Numbered from the stretch's first letter, positions 1 to 9,248 are shown. The stretch is DNA of 64,000 nt from an uncultured Bacteroidales bacterium (GCA_946405485.1 CAMJHJ010000001.1:1-64000); one strand, 5' to 3'. The notes: generated from the sequence alone by a model not told the origin. A program made the numbers and translations.

Positions 1-1307
1 TACTTATTGTAGTACTTCGGCCAGCAGCGGAGGAGGTACGCTTTGAGCGTATCTTCGTGCTTGTTCTGCTGCGGCTCGTAGAAAACGTGGCCTTCGAAGC
101 CTTTGGGCATGAATTCCTGATCGACGAAATTGCCCTGGAAATCGTGTGCGTATTTGTATCCGTCGGAGTAGCCGAGCTCTTCCATCAGCTTGGTGGGAGC
201 GTTGCGCAGATGCAGCGGGACGGCTGCGATCTTGTCGGAGGCGGCAGCTTCCAGGGCGCCCGCAATCGCCATATAGGCGCTGTTGCTCTTGGGTGAGGAA
301 GCCAGGTAGATAGTGGCTTCCGAAAGGGGGATCCGGGCTTCGGGCATGCCGATCTTGTTGACGATATCGAAGCAGGCGTTGGCGAGCAGCAGGGCGTTGG
401 GATTGGCCAGACCGATGTCTTCGGCCGCGAGGATGCAGAGGCGCCGCGCGATGAAGAGCGGGTCTTCGCCGCCGTCCAGCATCCGCGCCAGCCAATAGAC
501 GGCCGCATTGGGATCTGAGCCCCGGACGCTCTTGATGAAGGCGGAAATGATGTCATAGTGCATCTCGCCGCCCTTGTCGTAGATGGCGACGTTCTCCTGG
601 AGGCATTCCGTGACTGTCCGGTTGTTGATGACGGCCTGAGGCTGAGAGAGTTGGGAGTCCACCACAATCTCCAGGATTCCCAGCAATTTGCGCCCGTCGC
701 CGCCGCTGTGGCGGAAGAGGGCTTCCGTCTCTTCGACGCGCACGTCCCGGTGCTTCAGCTCTTCATCCTCCTTGAGCGCGCGGTCCAGCAGGATCTGGAG
801 GTCGGCGGCTTCCAGCGGCTTCAGGACGAACACCTGGCAACGGGAAAGCAGGGGAGTGATGACCTCGAAGGAAGGGTTCTCCGTCGTGGCGCCGATCAGC
901 ACGATGGTGCCGCTTTCGACAGCGCCCAGCAGCGCATCTTGCTGCGCCTTGTTGAAACGGTGGATCTCATCGATGAAAAGGATGGGCGCGGCGGAACTCG
1001 AAAAGAGGGATTTGTTCTTGGCCTTGTCGATGACTTCCCGGACTTCCTTAACGCCTGCGCTGACGGCGCTGAGGGTGTAGAATTCCCGGTCCAGGGTGTG
1101 GGCGATGATGCGGGCCAGCGTGGTCTTGCCGACGCCGGGAGGCCCCCAGAGGATGAAGGAGGACAGGACACCGCTCTCGATCATCCGCCGCAAGATACAG
1201 CCTTCGCCGACCAGGTGTCGCTGGCCGACGTATTGCTCCAGGGTGACGGGGCGCATCCGCTCCGGCAGGGGAGCCAGGCGGGATACGGCTGTACTGACGG
1301 GATCCAT
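1..1307 (-). CDS. rarA: Replication-associated recombination protein A (RarA/MgsA), AAA+ ATPase
   Basis: Conserved AAA+ ATPase that acts at stalled replication forks. Reading the minus strand from the ATG at 1307 gives a Walker A motif (GPPGVGKTT, about residues 53-61), a Walker B with the RarA-type continuation (LFIDEIHRFNK, about 107-117) and the long C-terminal part of the family. 435 codons lie in the window and the last two bases are TA, so a stop probably sits exactly at the window edge; the protein is then essentially complete at the usual family length. A -7 box (TATCTTTG, minus, 1332-1325) lies 17 bases before the ATG and supports this start. It is divergent from the outer-membrane genes at 1375. 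Family assignment is firm. Confidence 0.93.
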   Translation of the reverse strand, partial: MDPVSTAVSRLAPLPERMRPVTLEQYVGQRHLVGEGCILRRMIESGVLSSFILWGPPGVGKTTLARIIAHTLDREFYTLSAVSAGVKEVREVIDKAKNKSLFSSSAAPILFIDEIHRFNKAQQDALLGAVESGTIVLIGATTENPSFEVITPLLSRCQVFVLKPLEAADLQILLDRALKEDEELKHRDVRVEETEALFRHSGGDGRKLLGILEIVVDSQLSQPQAVINNRTVTECLQENVAIYDKGGEMHYDIISAFIKSVRGSDPNAAVYWLARMLDGGEDPLFIARRLCILAAEDIGLANPNALLLANACFDIVNKIGMPEARIPLSEATIYLASSPKSNSAYMAIAGALEAAASDKIAAVPLHLRNAPTKLMEELGYSDGYKYAHDFQGNFVDQEFMPKGFEGHVFYEPQQNKHEDTLKAYLLRCWPKYYNK

Positions 1308-1324
1308 CTTTTTTTCTTGTCTCT

Positions 1325-1332
1325 CAAAGATA
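1325..1332 (-). promoter_or_regulatory. Bacteroidetes -7 promoter box for rarA
   Basis: Minus-strand TATCTTTG matches the TAnnTTTG consensus of the Bacteroidetes primary sigma factor and lies 17 bases upstream of the rarA ATG. No clear -33 TTTG was seen. Confidence 0.55.
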
Positions 1333-1364
1333 CGATTTATTATCGTAATTGCTGAGTTTTTTCT

Positions 1365-1372
1365 TAAATTTG
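1365..1372 (+). promoter_or_regulatory. -7 promoter box abutting the start of the 1375 gene
   Basis: TAAATTTG matches TAnnTTTG. It ends 2 bases before the ATG at 1375 and 5 before the ATG at 1378. If it is used, the transcript starts at or next to the start codon. Confidence 0.45.
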
Positions 1373-1374
1373 GC

Positions 1375-1923
1375 ATGATGTACCGTAAACCTGACCTTTC
1401 CTTCCGTCTTTGGGCGGTGACCGTCTTGCTGCTGCTTCCGCAGGGGCTTTTCGGTGTGTCGCCGAAGAAGGATTGTCCGGTTGCTCTGGGAGGCATACAG
1501 TCTCCGAAGGGAGTGGGTTTTTGCGCTGATTTCTACCGGGACGCCACGTCGTTCCGTTCGTTGGCCCTGACGGCCGACCTGATCGATATCCTGGATGGGA
1601 GCGCTTCGACGCCGGGCGTCAAGATGACATATTATCTCAACATGGTGTTCAAGGACTGGTCGGAGGGTAAATATGCCTTTTATGCGGGCCCGGGTTTGAT
1701 GGCGGGATATGTACGCGACCTCAGCAACCATCTGGGGTTTGCCGGCGGAGTGAGCGGTGATGTCGGGTTCCGGGCGCTTTGCCTGAAGGGGATTACGGTC
1801 TCCGTGGAGTTCCAGGTGGATTTCGCCTTGCAGTTCAAGAACCGCTATACGGACATGAGCCTTTACCGGGCCGGTTATACACATTCTTATTTACCGCATC
1901 TGCGGATCCAATACTCTTTCTGA
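1375..1923 (+). CDS. Small outer-membrane beta-barrel-like protein (unknown function)
   Basis: 182 residues with an N-terminal signal peptide (basic start, then a Leu-rich core ending near QGLFG). The remainder alternates aromatic and polar residues and ends in an aromatic residue (RIQYSF), as outer-membrane barrels do. No enzyme motif is visible. Two adjacent ATGs exist, at 1375 and 1378; the promoter box at 1365-1372 is so close that 1378 may be the real start. The stop TGA shares one base with the next ATG (TGATG), so translation is probably coupled to the 1923 gene. The barrel is inferred from pattern only. Confidence 0.7.
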   Translation: MMYRKPDLSFRLWAVTVLLLLPQGLFGVSPKKDCPVALGGIQSPKGVGFCADFYRDATSFRSLALTADLIDILDGSASTPGVKMTYYLNMVFKDWSEGKYAFYAGPGLMAGYVRDLSNHLGFAGGVSGDVGFRALCLKGITVSVEFQVDFALQFKNRYTDMSLYRAGYTHSYLPHLRIQYSF

Positions 1924-2543
1924 TGAACAGACGTTGTGCCATCCTTGTTTTCCTTCTGCTCTCCGGCGTGCTCTCAGCGGCGGGGAAGGGCGGCTGGTAC
2001 GACCATCTGGATTATGGCGTGGAGTGGGGTTATTCCGCTTCTTTCTTTGAGGCCTATCACTACAATTATACCTCTCCCTCGGGCGCACGGATCGATTCCC
2101 GGGACAATCATCTGAGCTATAAGTCCAACGGACATATCTATGGCTTCGTGGGCGCCCGTTTCGCCCGGCGTTTTGCCACGGACGTGCTGGTCGGCTGGGC
2201 CGGGATCTATGAGGGACGCCGGGTCGTGCCCGTGACGCTCCGGGCCAGTTGTTTCTGGAGCGGATATGACCGGGACGGCTGGAAAACCTTCCTCGAGGGA
2301 GGCTGGTGCGGTGCCCGCTCTTTCGCTGGCAAGCCGGTGTTTATCGGCAAGTTGGGAAGTGGATACCGGCTGATGCTGGACCGTGATTTCGCCTTGGATT
2401 TCTCCTTGTCTTTACAGGGGGCCTACGACCATCCGCTGGATGTCTATGACAAACGCCGGGAAGAACTTGTGCCCGACGTCAACCTCCGCCGCAGCGACAG
2501 CGGCTATCTCTCTCTGAACTTTACCCTGGCGCTCTGCTTCTGA
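1923..2543 (+). CDS. Outer-membrane beta-barrel-like protein (unknown function)
   Basis: 206 residues with a clear signal peptide (MNRRCAILVFLLLSGVLSA) and a mature part rich in Tyr, Phe, Trp and Gly in alternating patterns. It ends LNFTLALCF, like a last barrel strand capped by Phe. It overlaps the stop of the preceding gene by one base and is followed after 28 bases by the 869-residue MG2/plug protein, so the three appear to form one envelope operon. I do not recognise a specific family. Confidence 0.7.
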   Translation: MNRRCAILVFLLLSGVLSAAGKGGWYDHLDYGVEWGYSASFFEAYHYNYTSPSGARIDSRDNHLSYKSNGHIYGFVGARFARRFATDVLVGWAGIYEGRRVVPVTLRASCFWSGYDRDGWKTFLEGGWCGARSFAGKPVFIGKLGSGYRLMLDRDFALDFSLSLQGAYDHPLDVYDKRREELVPDVNLRRSDSGYLSLNFTLALCF

Positions 2544-2571
2544 TTCCCGTCTCATGTAATTCCTTCCCAGG

Positions 2572-5181
2572 ATGTCCCGACCTTCCCGACTGATCATCCT
2601 CCTGCTCCTCCTTGCCGCGCCCTTTGCGCGGGCACAGGACCCCGTCGCCCAGGATACCGTAACGGCCCGTCTGAGCCGTCAGTTGCTGCTCTATCCCCAG
2701 GAGAAGCTTCATATTCAGACCGACAAGGGCGCATACCTGTCCGGAGAGCGGATCTGGCTGCGCGCCCACCTGGTCCGGGCGACCGGCAACATCCCGGCCC
2801 CTTTGAGCCGTTATGTCCACGTTGAGTTGTTCAACCCTCTCAACGAGCTGGTCAGCCGGATCCTGGTCCGCCCGGACAGTCTCGGCATCCATGCCGGGTA
2901 TCTGGACCTGGAAGAATCTCTTCCCGAGGGAGACTACACCATCCGTGCCTATACCCGTTATATGCTGGACCGGGGTGAGGAGACGCTCTTCCGGAAGACC
3001 GTCCGCGTCATGGATCCTTATTCCTTGCAATTGGAGACACGGCCAGAGTTCACTTTCACGGAACGGGGAATCCTTCTGCGTCTGCGTTTCCTTGACCGGA
3101 ATTCCGGAGAAACTGTCATGCCGCAGGTGGTGACGCTCCAACTCCCTGGAAAGGGGACGATGCAGCTCAAGTCCAGGGACGGGGTCTTTGAGGGACGCTT
3201 GCCCAGAGGGGCGGCCGGAGGATGTCTGCTGCTGGGTTTGCGCCGGGACATGCGGAAGTATCAGCGATACCTGCGCATCCCTTGGCCCGCGGATGAATTT
3301 GACGTGGCCTTGCTTCCTGAAGGCGGTTATCTGGTCCCCGGACGGGCTTGCCGCGTGGGTGTGAAGGCCATCCGGCCGGACGGACTCGGAGTGCCGGTGA
3401 GCGGTGTCGTGTATGACGGTGCGGGGGAGGAAGTGACCCGTTTCGGCCCTTTTACCCGCGGAATGGGAAGTTTCCTGCTCAAACCGGCTCAGGATGTGAA
3501 CTATTATGCCGTGTGCACGACGGAAGACGGCGCCTCCCGGCGCTTTGATCTGCCGGCGGCACAGACGTCCGCGCGTGTCTTGCAGCTTATCCCTGTGGGA
3601 CCGACGCTCCATATCAGTCTCTTGCGCGGGGCGGATGCTCCGGCCGATCCGGTGTCCCTGTTGATCCATCACAACGGCGAGCCCCTGTTTCATACCGCTT
3701 GGGATCCGGCGTTGCCGGCCTATTCTTGCCCGATATCCCTGCTCCCGGCCGGCGTGACCGGCTTTGCCCTGTTGGACAGTGATTTGAATATCCTCAGCGA
3801 GCGCCTGTATTTCCATCTGCCGGCTTCCGCCTGCATGGCTCCGGAAGCCGAGCTCTCCGCCCCGTCTTATACGGCCCGGGAACGGGTCTGCGCTCATTTT
3901 CCCTGGCCGGAGGAGGTGTCGGATGGGGATGCGGTCCTGGCTGTCAGCGTGGTGGACGGCGCATCCGCCTTACCGGACCGCGCAGGCAGCCTGGCTGCGA
4001 CCTTGTTGCTGACTTCGGAATTGCGGGGACTTGTCGAAACGCCAGCTCTTTATTTGTCGGAAGAAGGGGAGAAGGAACGGGATGCCTTGATGCTGACCCA
4101 GGGATGGCGCCGCTATGACTTGCCTTCCGTGCTGAAAGGCCGGATGGAAAGGCCGGGTTCGCAGCCGGAACTGGCGGTGGAGATCCACGGGAAGGCAGAT
4201 CCTATGATATTCGCATCCATGGAAGGCGGGCGGATTTCCCTGTATGCTACGCTGGATTCGCTGACCGGTGTTGAGACGACCATTCCGGACAAAGACGGGA
4301 ACTTCCTCTTCCGGACGGAATTCCCTGAAGGAACCGAGGTGACGCTGCAGGGACAGACGCGGAAAGGGGGCAAAGGCAACATCATGTCCGTCGATCCTCC
4401 GCAATGGCCTTCCGCCGCGGGATCGGCCCTCCCGGTCCATCCCGAGGCTTCGGCCGGCACGGAAGGGGATCCATTCATGCGCCAGGCCGACGAGGCCTAT
4501 TACCTGGCGCACGGAGACCGCAGTACGCTGCTGGATGCGGCCGTCGTTTCCGCCGACCGGGAGGAAACGGAGATCTCTTCCCAGTGGTATTCGCCGGTGA
4601 CCGCTTCGAAGCCCTTGACGGCGGCCGAGATCGAGCGGCGCCATTTCACCAGCATCCTTTCCGTATATATGAGCACGGCAGGACTGGCTGTCCGCGGTAA
4701 TACGCTGACGACGACCCGATCCGAACAGCCCGTGCTTCCCGTGATAGACAATGTCGTTCTCCCGGAGTTCGACCTGATGCTGCTCCAGCCCGGCGATATC
4801 GACAATCTCTTTGTCATCAAGGACAATACGTCGATGTTCGGCTATTATCCGGGCTATACGGGCGCCCTGGTGATCACGACCGCCGTGGGGTTTACGGGAA
4901 GCAAGAAGTCGCAAAACATTTCCCGTATCCGCCCGCCGGGTTATCAGCGCCCTGCGGCTTTCTATGCCCCGAAATACGAAACGCCCGAAGCGCAGGCCTC
5001 CGGCACACCGGATCTTCGGACGACTTTGTATTGGAATCCCGCCGTCCGTTTCAGCGGAAAGGACGGTGCCCGGATCGAGTTCTATACGGCTGACAGGCCG
5101 TCGACGTATCTCCTGACCGGAGAAGGGGTGACGGCAGAGGGGCGGCTGGTGCGCCTGGAGGCGGAAATACCTGTCAGATAA
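2572..5181 (+). CDS. Large envelope protein with MG2-like domain and C-terminal TonB-plug-like domain
   Basis: 869 residues with a signal peptide ending at about residue 21 (ARAQ). Residues about 38-145 resemble the macroglobulin MG2 fold (KLHIQTDKGAYLSGERIWL, then EGDYTIRAYTRYM), the pattern of Bacteroidetes proteins annotated as alpha-2-macroglobulin-like. Residues about 690-790 resemble a TonB receptor plug (LPVIDNVVLPEFDLMLLQPGDIDNLFVIKD, quoted here in abbreviated sense by its DNLFVIKD core, then GALVITT), but there is no 22-strand barrel after it. It is probably periplasmic or outer-membrane associated, perhaps a partner of the two small barrel proteins upstream. Such proteins are common near Bacteroidetes transport genes; their function is not established. 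Confidence 0.65.
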   Translation: MSRPSRLIILLLLLAAPFARAQDPVAQDTVTARLSRQLLLYPQEKLHIQTDKGAYLSGERIWLRAHLVRATGNIPAPLSRYVHVELFNPLNELVSRILVRPDSLGIHAGYLDLEESLPEGDYTIRAYTRYMLDRGEETLFRKTVRVMDPYSLQLETRPEFTFTERGILLRLRFLDRNSGETVMPQVVTLQLPGKGTMQLKSRDGVFEGRLPRGAAGGCLLLGLRRDMRKYQRYLRIPWPADEFDVALLPEGGYLVPGRACRVGVKAIRPDGLGVPVSGVVYDGAGEEVTRFGPFTRGMGSFLLKPAQDVNYYAVCTTEDGASRRFDLPAAQTSARVLQLIPVGPTLHISLLRGADAPADPVSLLIHHNGEPLFHTAWDPALPAYSCPISLLPAGVTGFALLDSDLNILSERLYFHLPASACMAPEAELSAPSYTARERVCAHFPWPEEVSDGDAVLAVSVVDGASALPDRAGSLAATLLLTSELRGLVETPALYLSEEGEKERDALMLTQGWRRYDLPSVLKGRMERPGSQPELAVEIHGKADPMIFASMEGGRISLYATLDSLTGVETTIPDKDGNFLFRTEFPEGTEVTLQGQTRKGGKGNIMSVDPPQWPSAAGSALPVHPEASAGTEGDPFMRQADEAYYLAHGDRSTLLDAAVVSADREETEISSQWYSPVTASKPLTAAEIERRHFTSILSVYMSTAGLAVRGNTLTTTRSEQPVLPVIDNVVLPEFDLMLLQPGDIDNLFVIKDNTSMFGYYPGYTGALVITTAVGFTGSKKSQNISRIRPPGYQRPAAFYAPKYETPEAQASGTPDLRTTLYWNPAVRFSGKDGARIEFYTADRPSTYLLTGEGVTAEGRLVRLEAEIPVR

Positions 5182-5185
5182 AGAA

Positions 5186-5836
5186 TTACAGAAGGATTGA
5201 CGCTAGTTCTCGGGCGGAGTCTACAACCCGGATGCCGGGGGAGCCTTCCATGGGGCGATAGCCCCAATTCACCGCGATCCTGTCGATGCCGCCGTTCGCA
5301 GCAGTCTGCATGTCCGTACCGGAATCACCGACCAGGACGGCCTCTTCCGGCGCGACGCCGGCAGCCCTGAGGACTTCCTGCACGATCCGGGGATCCGGTT
5401 TGAGCGGGGCGCCCGGACGGTTGCCCAGGATGGCGACGAAAGGAACATCCGGGAAGAACTCGCGGACCAGATGCTCCGTCCCTTCCTGGAATTTATTGGA
5501 TGCTACGGCGAGCGCCACGCCATTCTGGTGAAGTTTCAGCAGCAGCTCCGGCATTCCGGGATAGGGGCGTGTATGGATGTCGATATGGGTGGTATAGTAG
5601 GCCTTGAAGTCTGCCAGGCATTCATCGATGAAGACCGTGTCGCCGCGCATCTCTTCCGGCAGGGATTTCGTGACCAGGTCTCGGATCCCATGGCCGACTT
5701 TCATCTGATAGGAGGCCCGGTCGTGCAAGGGGAGTCCCCGCTTGGAAAGCGCGGAATTGACGGCGGCGCCCAGGTCGTCGAGCGTATCCAGCAAGGTGCC
5801 GTCCAGGTCGAACAAGACAACTTTGTATTTTTTCAT
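5186..5836 (-). CDS. HAD-superfamily hydrolase, phosphoglycolate phosphatase-like
   Basis: 216 residues. HAD motif I is intact (LFDLDGTLLDT, nucleophile Asp10 and Asp12), the helical cap follows, and the C-terminal motif reads LVGDSGTDM with the metal-binding Asp. This is the Gph/PgmB-type C1-cap family, which dephosphorylates small phosphoesters; the exact substrate cannot be read from sequence. It is convergent with the MG2/plug gene, 4 bases apart, and divergent from the DUF362 gene. A minus-strand TAACTTTG box at 5852-5845 ends only 8 bases before the ATG. Confidence 0.85.
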   Translation of the reverse strand: MKKYKVVLFDLDGTLLDTLDDLGAAVNSALSKRGLPLHDRASYQMKVGHGIRDLVTKSLPEEMRGDTVFIDECLADFKAYYTTHIDIHTRPYPGMPELLLKLHQNGVALAVASNKFQEGTEHLVREFFPDVPFVAILGNRPGAPLKPDPRIVQEVLRAAGVAPEEAVLVGDSGTDMQTAANGGIDRIAVNWGYRPMEGSPGIRVVDSARELASILL

Positions 5837-5844
5837 AGCGGTCC

Positions 5845-5852
5845 CAAAGTTA
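5845..5852 (-). promoter_or_regulatory. -7 box for the HAD phosphatase gene
   Basis: Minus-strand TAACTTTG (TAnnTTTG) leaves an 8-base gap to the ATG at 5836, implying a very short or absent 5' leader. No matching -33 box was seen. Confidence 0.45.
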
Positions 5853-5864
5853 GAAAAAAAGTGG

Positions 5865-5872
5865 TATTTTTG
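5865..5872 (+). promoter_or_regulatory. -7 box for the DUF362 lipoprotein gene
   Basis: TATTTTTG (TAnnTTTG) ends 4 bases before the ATG at 5877, implying an almost leaderless transcript, or use of the in-frame ATG at 5895. Confidence 0.45.
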
Positions 5873-5876
5873 CCTT

Positions 5877-6974
5877 ATGAAAACTAACAGAACTATGGTT
5901 CATTCCTTTGCTGCGATGGCATTGATGGGCCTCGTGGCAGGGACGCTTATTTCCTGCGGTATGTGCAATAAGAAAAAGACGGAGACTCCCGTGCCGGGAA
6001 CAGGGGGAGATGTGTATGTGCCGATGGATCAGCGCACGGGCGCCGAGTCTGTCGTTTATTTCACCCGTGACCTGTCGGCGGAAGGACTGATCAAGGCATA
6101 TGAGAAGGTCAATGCCAAGATCTCCGGTCGCGTAGGCGTCAAGCTTCATACCGGCGAGCAGAACGGTCCGAACATCATTCCCCGCGAGTGGGTCAAAGCC
6201 TTGATGGAGAAGGACTTGCCCGATGCGACGATTATCGAGACCAACACGTATTATGACGGTGACCGCTATACGACGGAGCAGCATCGCAAGACGCTGGAAG
6301 TCAATGGTTGGACCTTCTGTCCCGTGGATATCATGGACGAAGAGGGGACTGCGCTGCTTCCGGTCAAGGATGGCAAGTGGTTCAAGGAAATGTCCGTGGG
6401 CAGCCATCTGCTGAATTATGATGCAATGGTCGCGCTGACGCATTTCAAAGGGCACACGATGGGCGGATTCGGCGGCAGCAACAAGAACATCGGCATCGGA
6501 TGCGCCGACGGCCGTGTCGGCAAGGCGTGGATCCATACCTATCCGGGTCAGGACCAGTGGAGCATCAGCGAGGAGGAGTTCATGGAGCGGATGACCGAGT
6601 CCACCAAGGCATCGGTCGATCATTTCGGGGAAAAGGTGACCTTTGTCAACGTGATGCGCAACATGTCCGTGGACTGCGACTGCGCCGGCCAGGAGGCCGC
6701 CCCGGTCGTGACGCCCAATGTCGGCATCCTTTCTTCAACGGATATCCTGGCCTTGGACCAGGCCTGCGTGGATATCGTCTACGCGATGACGGAGGCGGAG
6801 CACCATGATCTCAAGGAGCGTATGGAGACGCGTCACGGCCTGCGCCAGCTCTCCTATATGAAGGAACTGGGCATGGGCAACGACCGCTACATCCTGATCG
6901 ATCTGGACAATGACGGAAAACAGATCACGGCTGCCGAGGCTGCACGTGACCTGAAACCTTTCGAAGCTAAATAG
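5877..6974 (+). CDS. DUF362 domain lipoprotein
   Basis: 365 residues. The N-terminus is a lipoprotein signal (hydrophobic core then LISC, lipid Cys27). The body matches DUF362: a KLHTGEQNGPN segment, a glycine-rich GGFGGSNKNIGIGCADG segment and a DCDC cysteine pair near residue 262, in a family often associated with iron-sulfur proteins. Function is unknown. The longer upstream in-frame reading is rejected because the promoter box and signal peptide point to 5877; a start at 5895 would also keep the signal. Its 3' end overlaps the convergent CPBP gene by 8 bases. Confidence 0.8.
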   Translation: MKTNRTMVHSFAAMALMGLVAGTLISCGMCNKKKTETPVPGTGGDVYVPMDQRTGAESVVYFTRDLSAEGLIKAYEKVNAKISGRVGVKLHTGEQNGPNIIPREWVKALMEKDLPDATIIETNTYYDGDRYTTEQHRKTLEVNGWTFCPVDIMDEEGTALLPVKDGKWFKEMSVGSHLLNYDAMVALTHFKGHTMGGFGGSNKNIGIGCADGRVGKAWIHTYPGQDQWSISEEEFMERMTESTKASVDHFGEKVTFVNVMRNMSVDCDCAGQEAAPVVTPNVGILSSTDILALDQACVDIVYAMTEAEHHDLKERMETRHGLRQLSYMKELGMGNDRYILIDLDNDGKQITAAEAARDLKPFEAK

Positions 6975-7611
6975 GCAGCAAGACAAACACCAGCGCGTCC
7001 CAGAGCGCGTGACTCAGGATCAGGGCCGGCAGCGCCTTGGGGCAGAACCAGTAGATGATGCCCCAGACGAAGCCGGCCACTGCTGCTGCAGCGAACAGCA
7101 TGAAATTGCCTGACCAGACGTGGATGAAGGCATAGATGCACAGGGTTAGGGCAAAAGCCCAATGCTTGGCCCTGGGGCCGCTGCAGAGGCGCTCCAGCGT
7201 GTGCTGGACGTAACCCCTCCAGAAGAATTCCTCGGCCGGGCCGATCAGGAATAAAAGGAGCAAGGCGATAGACCAGGAGGGGAGTCCCGTCTTCATGGCA
7301 TAGACGGCGTCCACTTCCGGACGGGCGAAATCAAAAAGCCAGGACGAGGCCTTGTCGCCCACCCAGAATATGCCCCAGAGGACAAACGCAAGGGCGATAC
7401 CGCCCAGGAGTTGCCAGAGGGGCTTTTCTATGGGTCGGAGACGCTCTAAATCTGTGGAAAACGCCAGCGCGAGCCCCGTCAGGAGCAGGGCGGCGCAAGA
7501 CATTTCCAACCAGAAATTAAACCAGCCCTTGGTCCAAGGGCTGAACATGATAAACCAGAGTATGGCCGCGATCAGGACGGCCAGGAACAGACGGCGACGG
7601 TCCCGTTTCAT
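6967..7611 (-). CDS. CPBP-family intramembrane metalloprotease (CAAX/Abi type)
   Basis: 214 residues, mostly hydrophobic, with several membrane helices. The diagnostic motif GPAEEFFWRGY gives the paired glutamates (127-128) and Arg132; downstream histidines (AFIHVWSGN, HALWDAL) complete the expected metal and catalytic set. The family includes Rce1-like prenyl-protein proteases and bacteriocin-immunity proteins; the substrate here is unknown. The start at 7611 is chosen because its ATGA overlaps the menA stop (4-base overlap), showing translational coupling; the longer reading to 7773 lies wholly inside menA. Third gene of the tlpA-menA-CPBP run. Confidence 0.85.
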   Translation of the reverse strand: MKRDRRRLFLAVLIAAILWFIMFSPWTKGWFNFWLEMSCAALLLTGLALAFSTDLERLRPIEKPLWQLLGGIALAFVLWGIFWVGDKASSWLFDFARPEVDAVYAMKTGLPSWSIALLLLFLIGPAEEFFWRGYVQHTLERLCSGPRAKHWAFALTLCIYAFIHVWSGNFMLFAAAAVAGFVWGIIYWFCPKALPALILSHALWDALVFVLLPI

Positions 7612-8510
7612 AGGAGGCCGCCGATGAAAAGGCCAAGGGACAGCAGGAGAGAGAATACCATTTGAAGTTTCGCGGAACCCTGGTCCAGGCCCTTCATGGC
7701 TTCCAATCCGTTTGCATCGTAGGTCGAGGCCTGTTTCTGGTTCTTCCAGGCAGGGACCACGGCAGCCAGGCAAAGCAATGCGAGCGGATGCATCCAGCCG
7801 CAGATGACAGCAACGATCACGCAGAGGAAGGGGAGTGCCATGTAGATGCGGTACAGGATGCTGGAGGCCTTTCCGCCGATCAGCATTGCGAAGGTCTTGA
7901 TGCCGGCCTGTCCGTCAGAGTTGATGTCGTAGGTGTTGTTGGCATGCAGGACGGAAACGGTGATCAGACCGACCGGAACGGCGACGACGAGGGCCTCCGG
8001 GCAGAAGCGTCCTGTCAGGGCGTAAGCCGTACCCAGCACAGCCAGGACACCGAAGATAAGGAAGATGTCCAGGTCGCCGAGCGCGTGGTATTTCAGGTAG
8101 GAATAGAGTAGTGTGAGCAACACGCCGATGCCCCCGATAATCAGCAGTCCCGGTCCGCTTAACCAGGTAATAATCAGACCAATAACAACTCCGACGACAA
8201 AGAGGATGATACTGAAGACCAGATAGGATTTCGGCTCGAACTGGTGGAAGACCAGGTTGGGGACGGCAAAGGCATTCTCGTTGTCTACGCCGGTCTTGTA
8301 GTCATAGTAGTCACTCATGACATTGCCGGCTGCATGCAGGACGACGACTCCCAGCAGGCAGAGGACCAGGATGAGGACGGAACGCCATCCGCCTGTCAGG
8401 GCATGACGGCTGAAGAGCCAGGCGGCGGTGGCCAGGACCGGCATGGTGGAAACGACGAAAGACCAATAACGCGTAGCTGCGAACCACTCTTTGAAAGAAT
8501 GCTTTCCCAT
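7608..8510 (-). CDS. menA: UbiA-family prenyltransferase, probable 1,4-dihydroxy-2-naphthoate polyprenyltransferase
   Basis: 300 residues with about eight membrane helices. Two Asp-rich motifs of the UbiA superfamily are visible: N63-x3-D67-x2-D70 (NVMSDYYD) and NNTYDINSDGQAG near residue 190, which bind the prenyl diphosphate through magnesium. In Bacteroidales the usual member of this type is MenA, which makes demethylmenaquinone. No other men gene is in the window, so another aromatic acceptor is possible. It follows tlpA by 23 bases and overlaps the CPBP gene by 4. Confidence 0.78.
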   Translation of the reverse strand: MGKHSFKEWFAATRYWSFVVSTMPVLATAAWLFSRHALTGGWRSVLILVLCLLGVVVLHAAGNVMSDYYDYKTGVDNENAFAVPNLVFHQFEPKSYLVFSIILFVVGVVIGLIITWLSGPGLLIIGGIGVLLTLLYSYLKYHALGDLDIFLIFGVLAVLGTAYALTGRFCPEALVVAVPVGLITVSVLHANNTYDINSDGQAGIKTFAMLIGGKASSILYRIYMALPFLCVIVAVICGWMHPLALLCLAAVVPAWKNQKQASTYDANGLEAMKGLDQGSAKLQMVFSLLLSLGLFIGGLL

Positions 8511-8533
8511 GGGTATAAATAGTTAAAAATCAA

Positions 8534-9064
8534 TTATTTACTTAATTCAGCGGCTATCTTTTCCGCGACCACGGTAGCACATTTGATTTTACCGTCAGGG
8601 CCAATCAGGTATAAGGAGGGAATCCATCTGATATGGTAGTCTGCGCCGATTTTGGATTCCTTTTTACCGGCCGGATCGAAAAGCTGGATGCCCGGAAGCT
8701 GGTTTTCCCGGACATACTGTTCGAATTTGCCGAATTCTCGGTCATAAGAAACGGATATGAAAGCGACTTTGTCCGGATCAGCAGATGCATACATTTCTTT
8801 CAGCAGCGGAACTTCGGCGCGGCAATCCGGGCACCAGGAGGCCCAGAAGACGAGCACGACGTCCTTGCCGCGGAATTTTTTGAGTTTGACGGTTTTGCCG
8901 TTGATATCACTCAGTTTGAAGTCCGGGGCCTGGGTGCCGGCTTTCAGAAGTTCGGTACCATATTGCAGATCGGGATCCGTTTCCTGCGCAGACTGGGCGC
9001 GCAGGATCTGTGATGAGAGCGCAAGCAGCAGGACCGCAGTCACGCTAAGCAAATACTTTTTCAT
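8534..9064 (-). CDS. TlpA-type thioredoxin-like disulfide reductase
   Basis: 176 residues with a signal peptide (MKKYLLSVTAVLLLALSSQ). The AhpC/TSA-Redoxin fold begins at APDFKLSDINGK, followed by the active site WASWCPDC (Cys78 and Cys81). The cis-Pro loop is visible as IRWIPSLYLIGPDG. It probably acts in the periplasm, reducing or exchanging disulfides, for example in cytochrome maturation or oxidative defence. First gene of the minus-strand run with menA and the CPBP protease. A degenerate -7 box (TATCTTTA, minus, about 9099-9092) lies upstream. Confidence 0.88.
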   Translation of the reverse strand: MKKYLLSVTAVLLLALSSQILRAQSAQETDPDLQYGTELLKAGTQAPDFKLSDINGKTVKLKKFRGKDVVLVFWASWCPDCRAEVPLLKEMYASADPDKVAFISVSYDREFGKFEQYVRENQLPGIQLFDPAGKKESKIGADYHIRWIPSLYLIGPDGKIKCATVVAEKIAAELSK

Positions 9065-9216
9065 TTGAACAGGTTCGTTTATTTTGTGAGGTAAAGATAG
9101 CTATAAATACTGGATTTTTTCTTAAATCTCTTAAATCCCCTTTTGTTACACAATTTATATTATGTTAAGTTAGAGAGAATAAAAGGAGTCCCCTTCTAAA
9201 TTCCGGAAAGAAATCA

Positions 9217-9224
9217 TATATTTG
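9217..9224 (+). promoter_or_regulatory. -7 box for the Ntn-hydrolase/OlsF/LAB_N operon
   Basis: TATATTTG matches TAnnTTTG and lies 24 bases upstream of the ATG at 9249. No good -33 box. It also argues against the longer reading starting at 9222. Confidence 0.5.
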
Positions 9225-9248
9225 TATGCAATCCTAAAAGCCTGGACC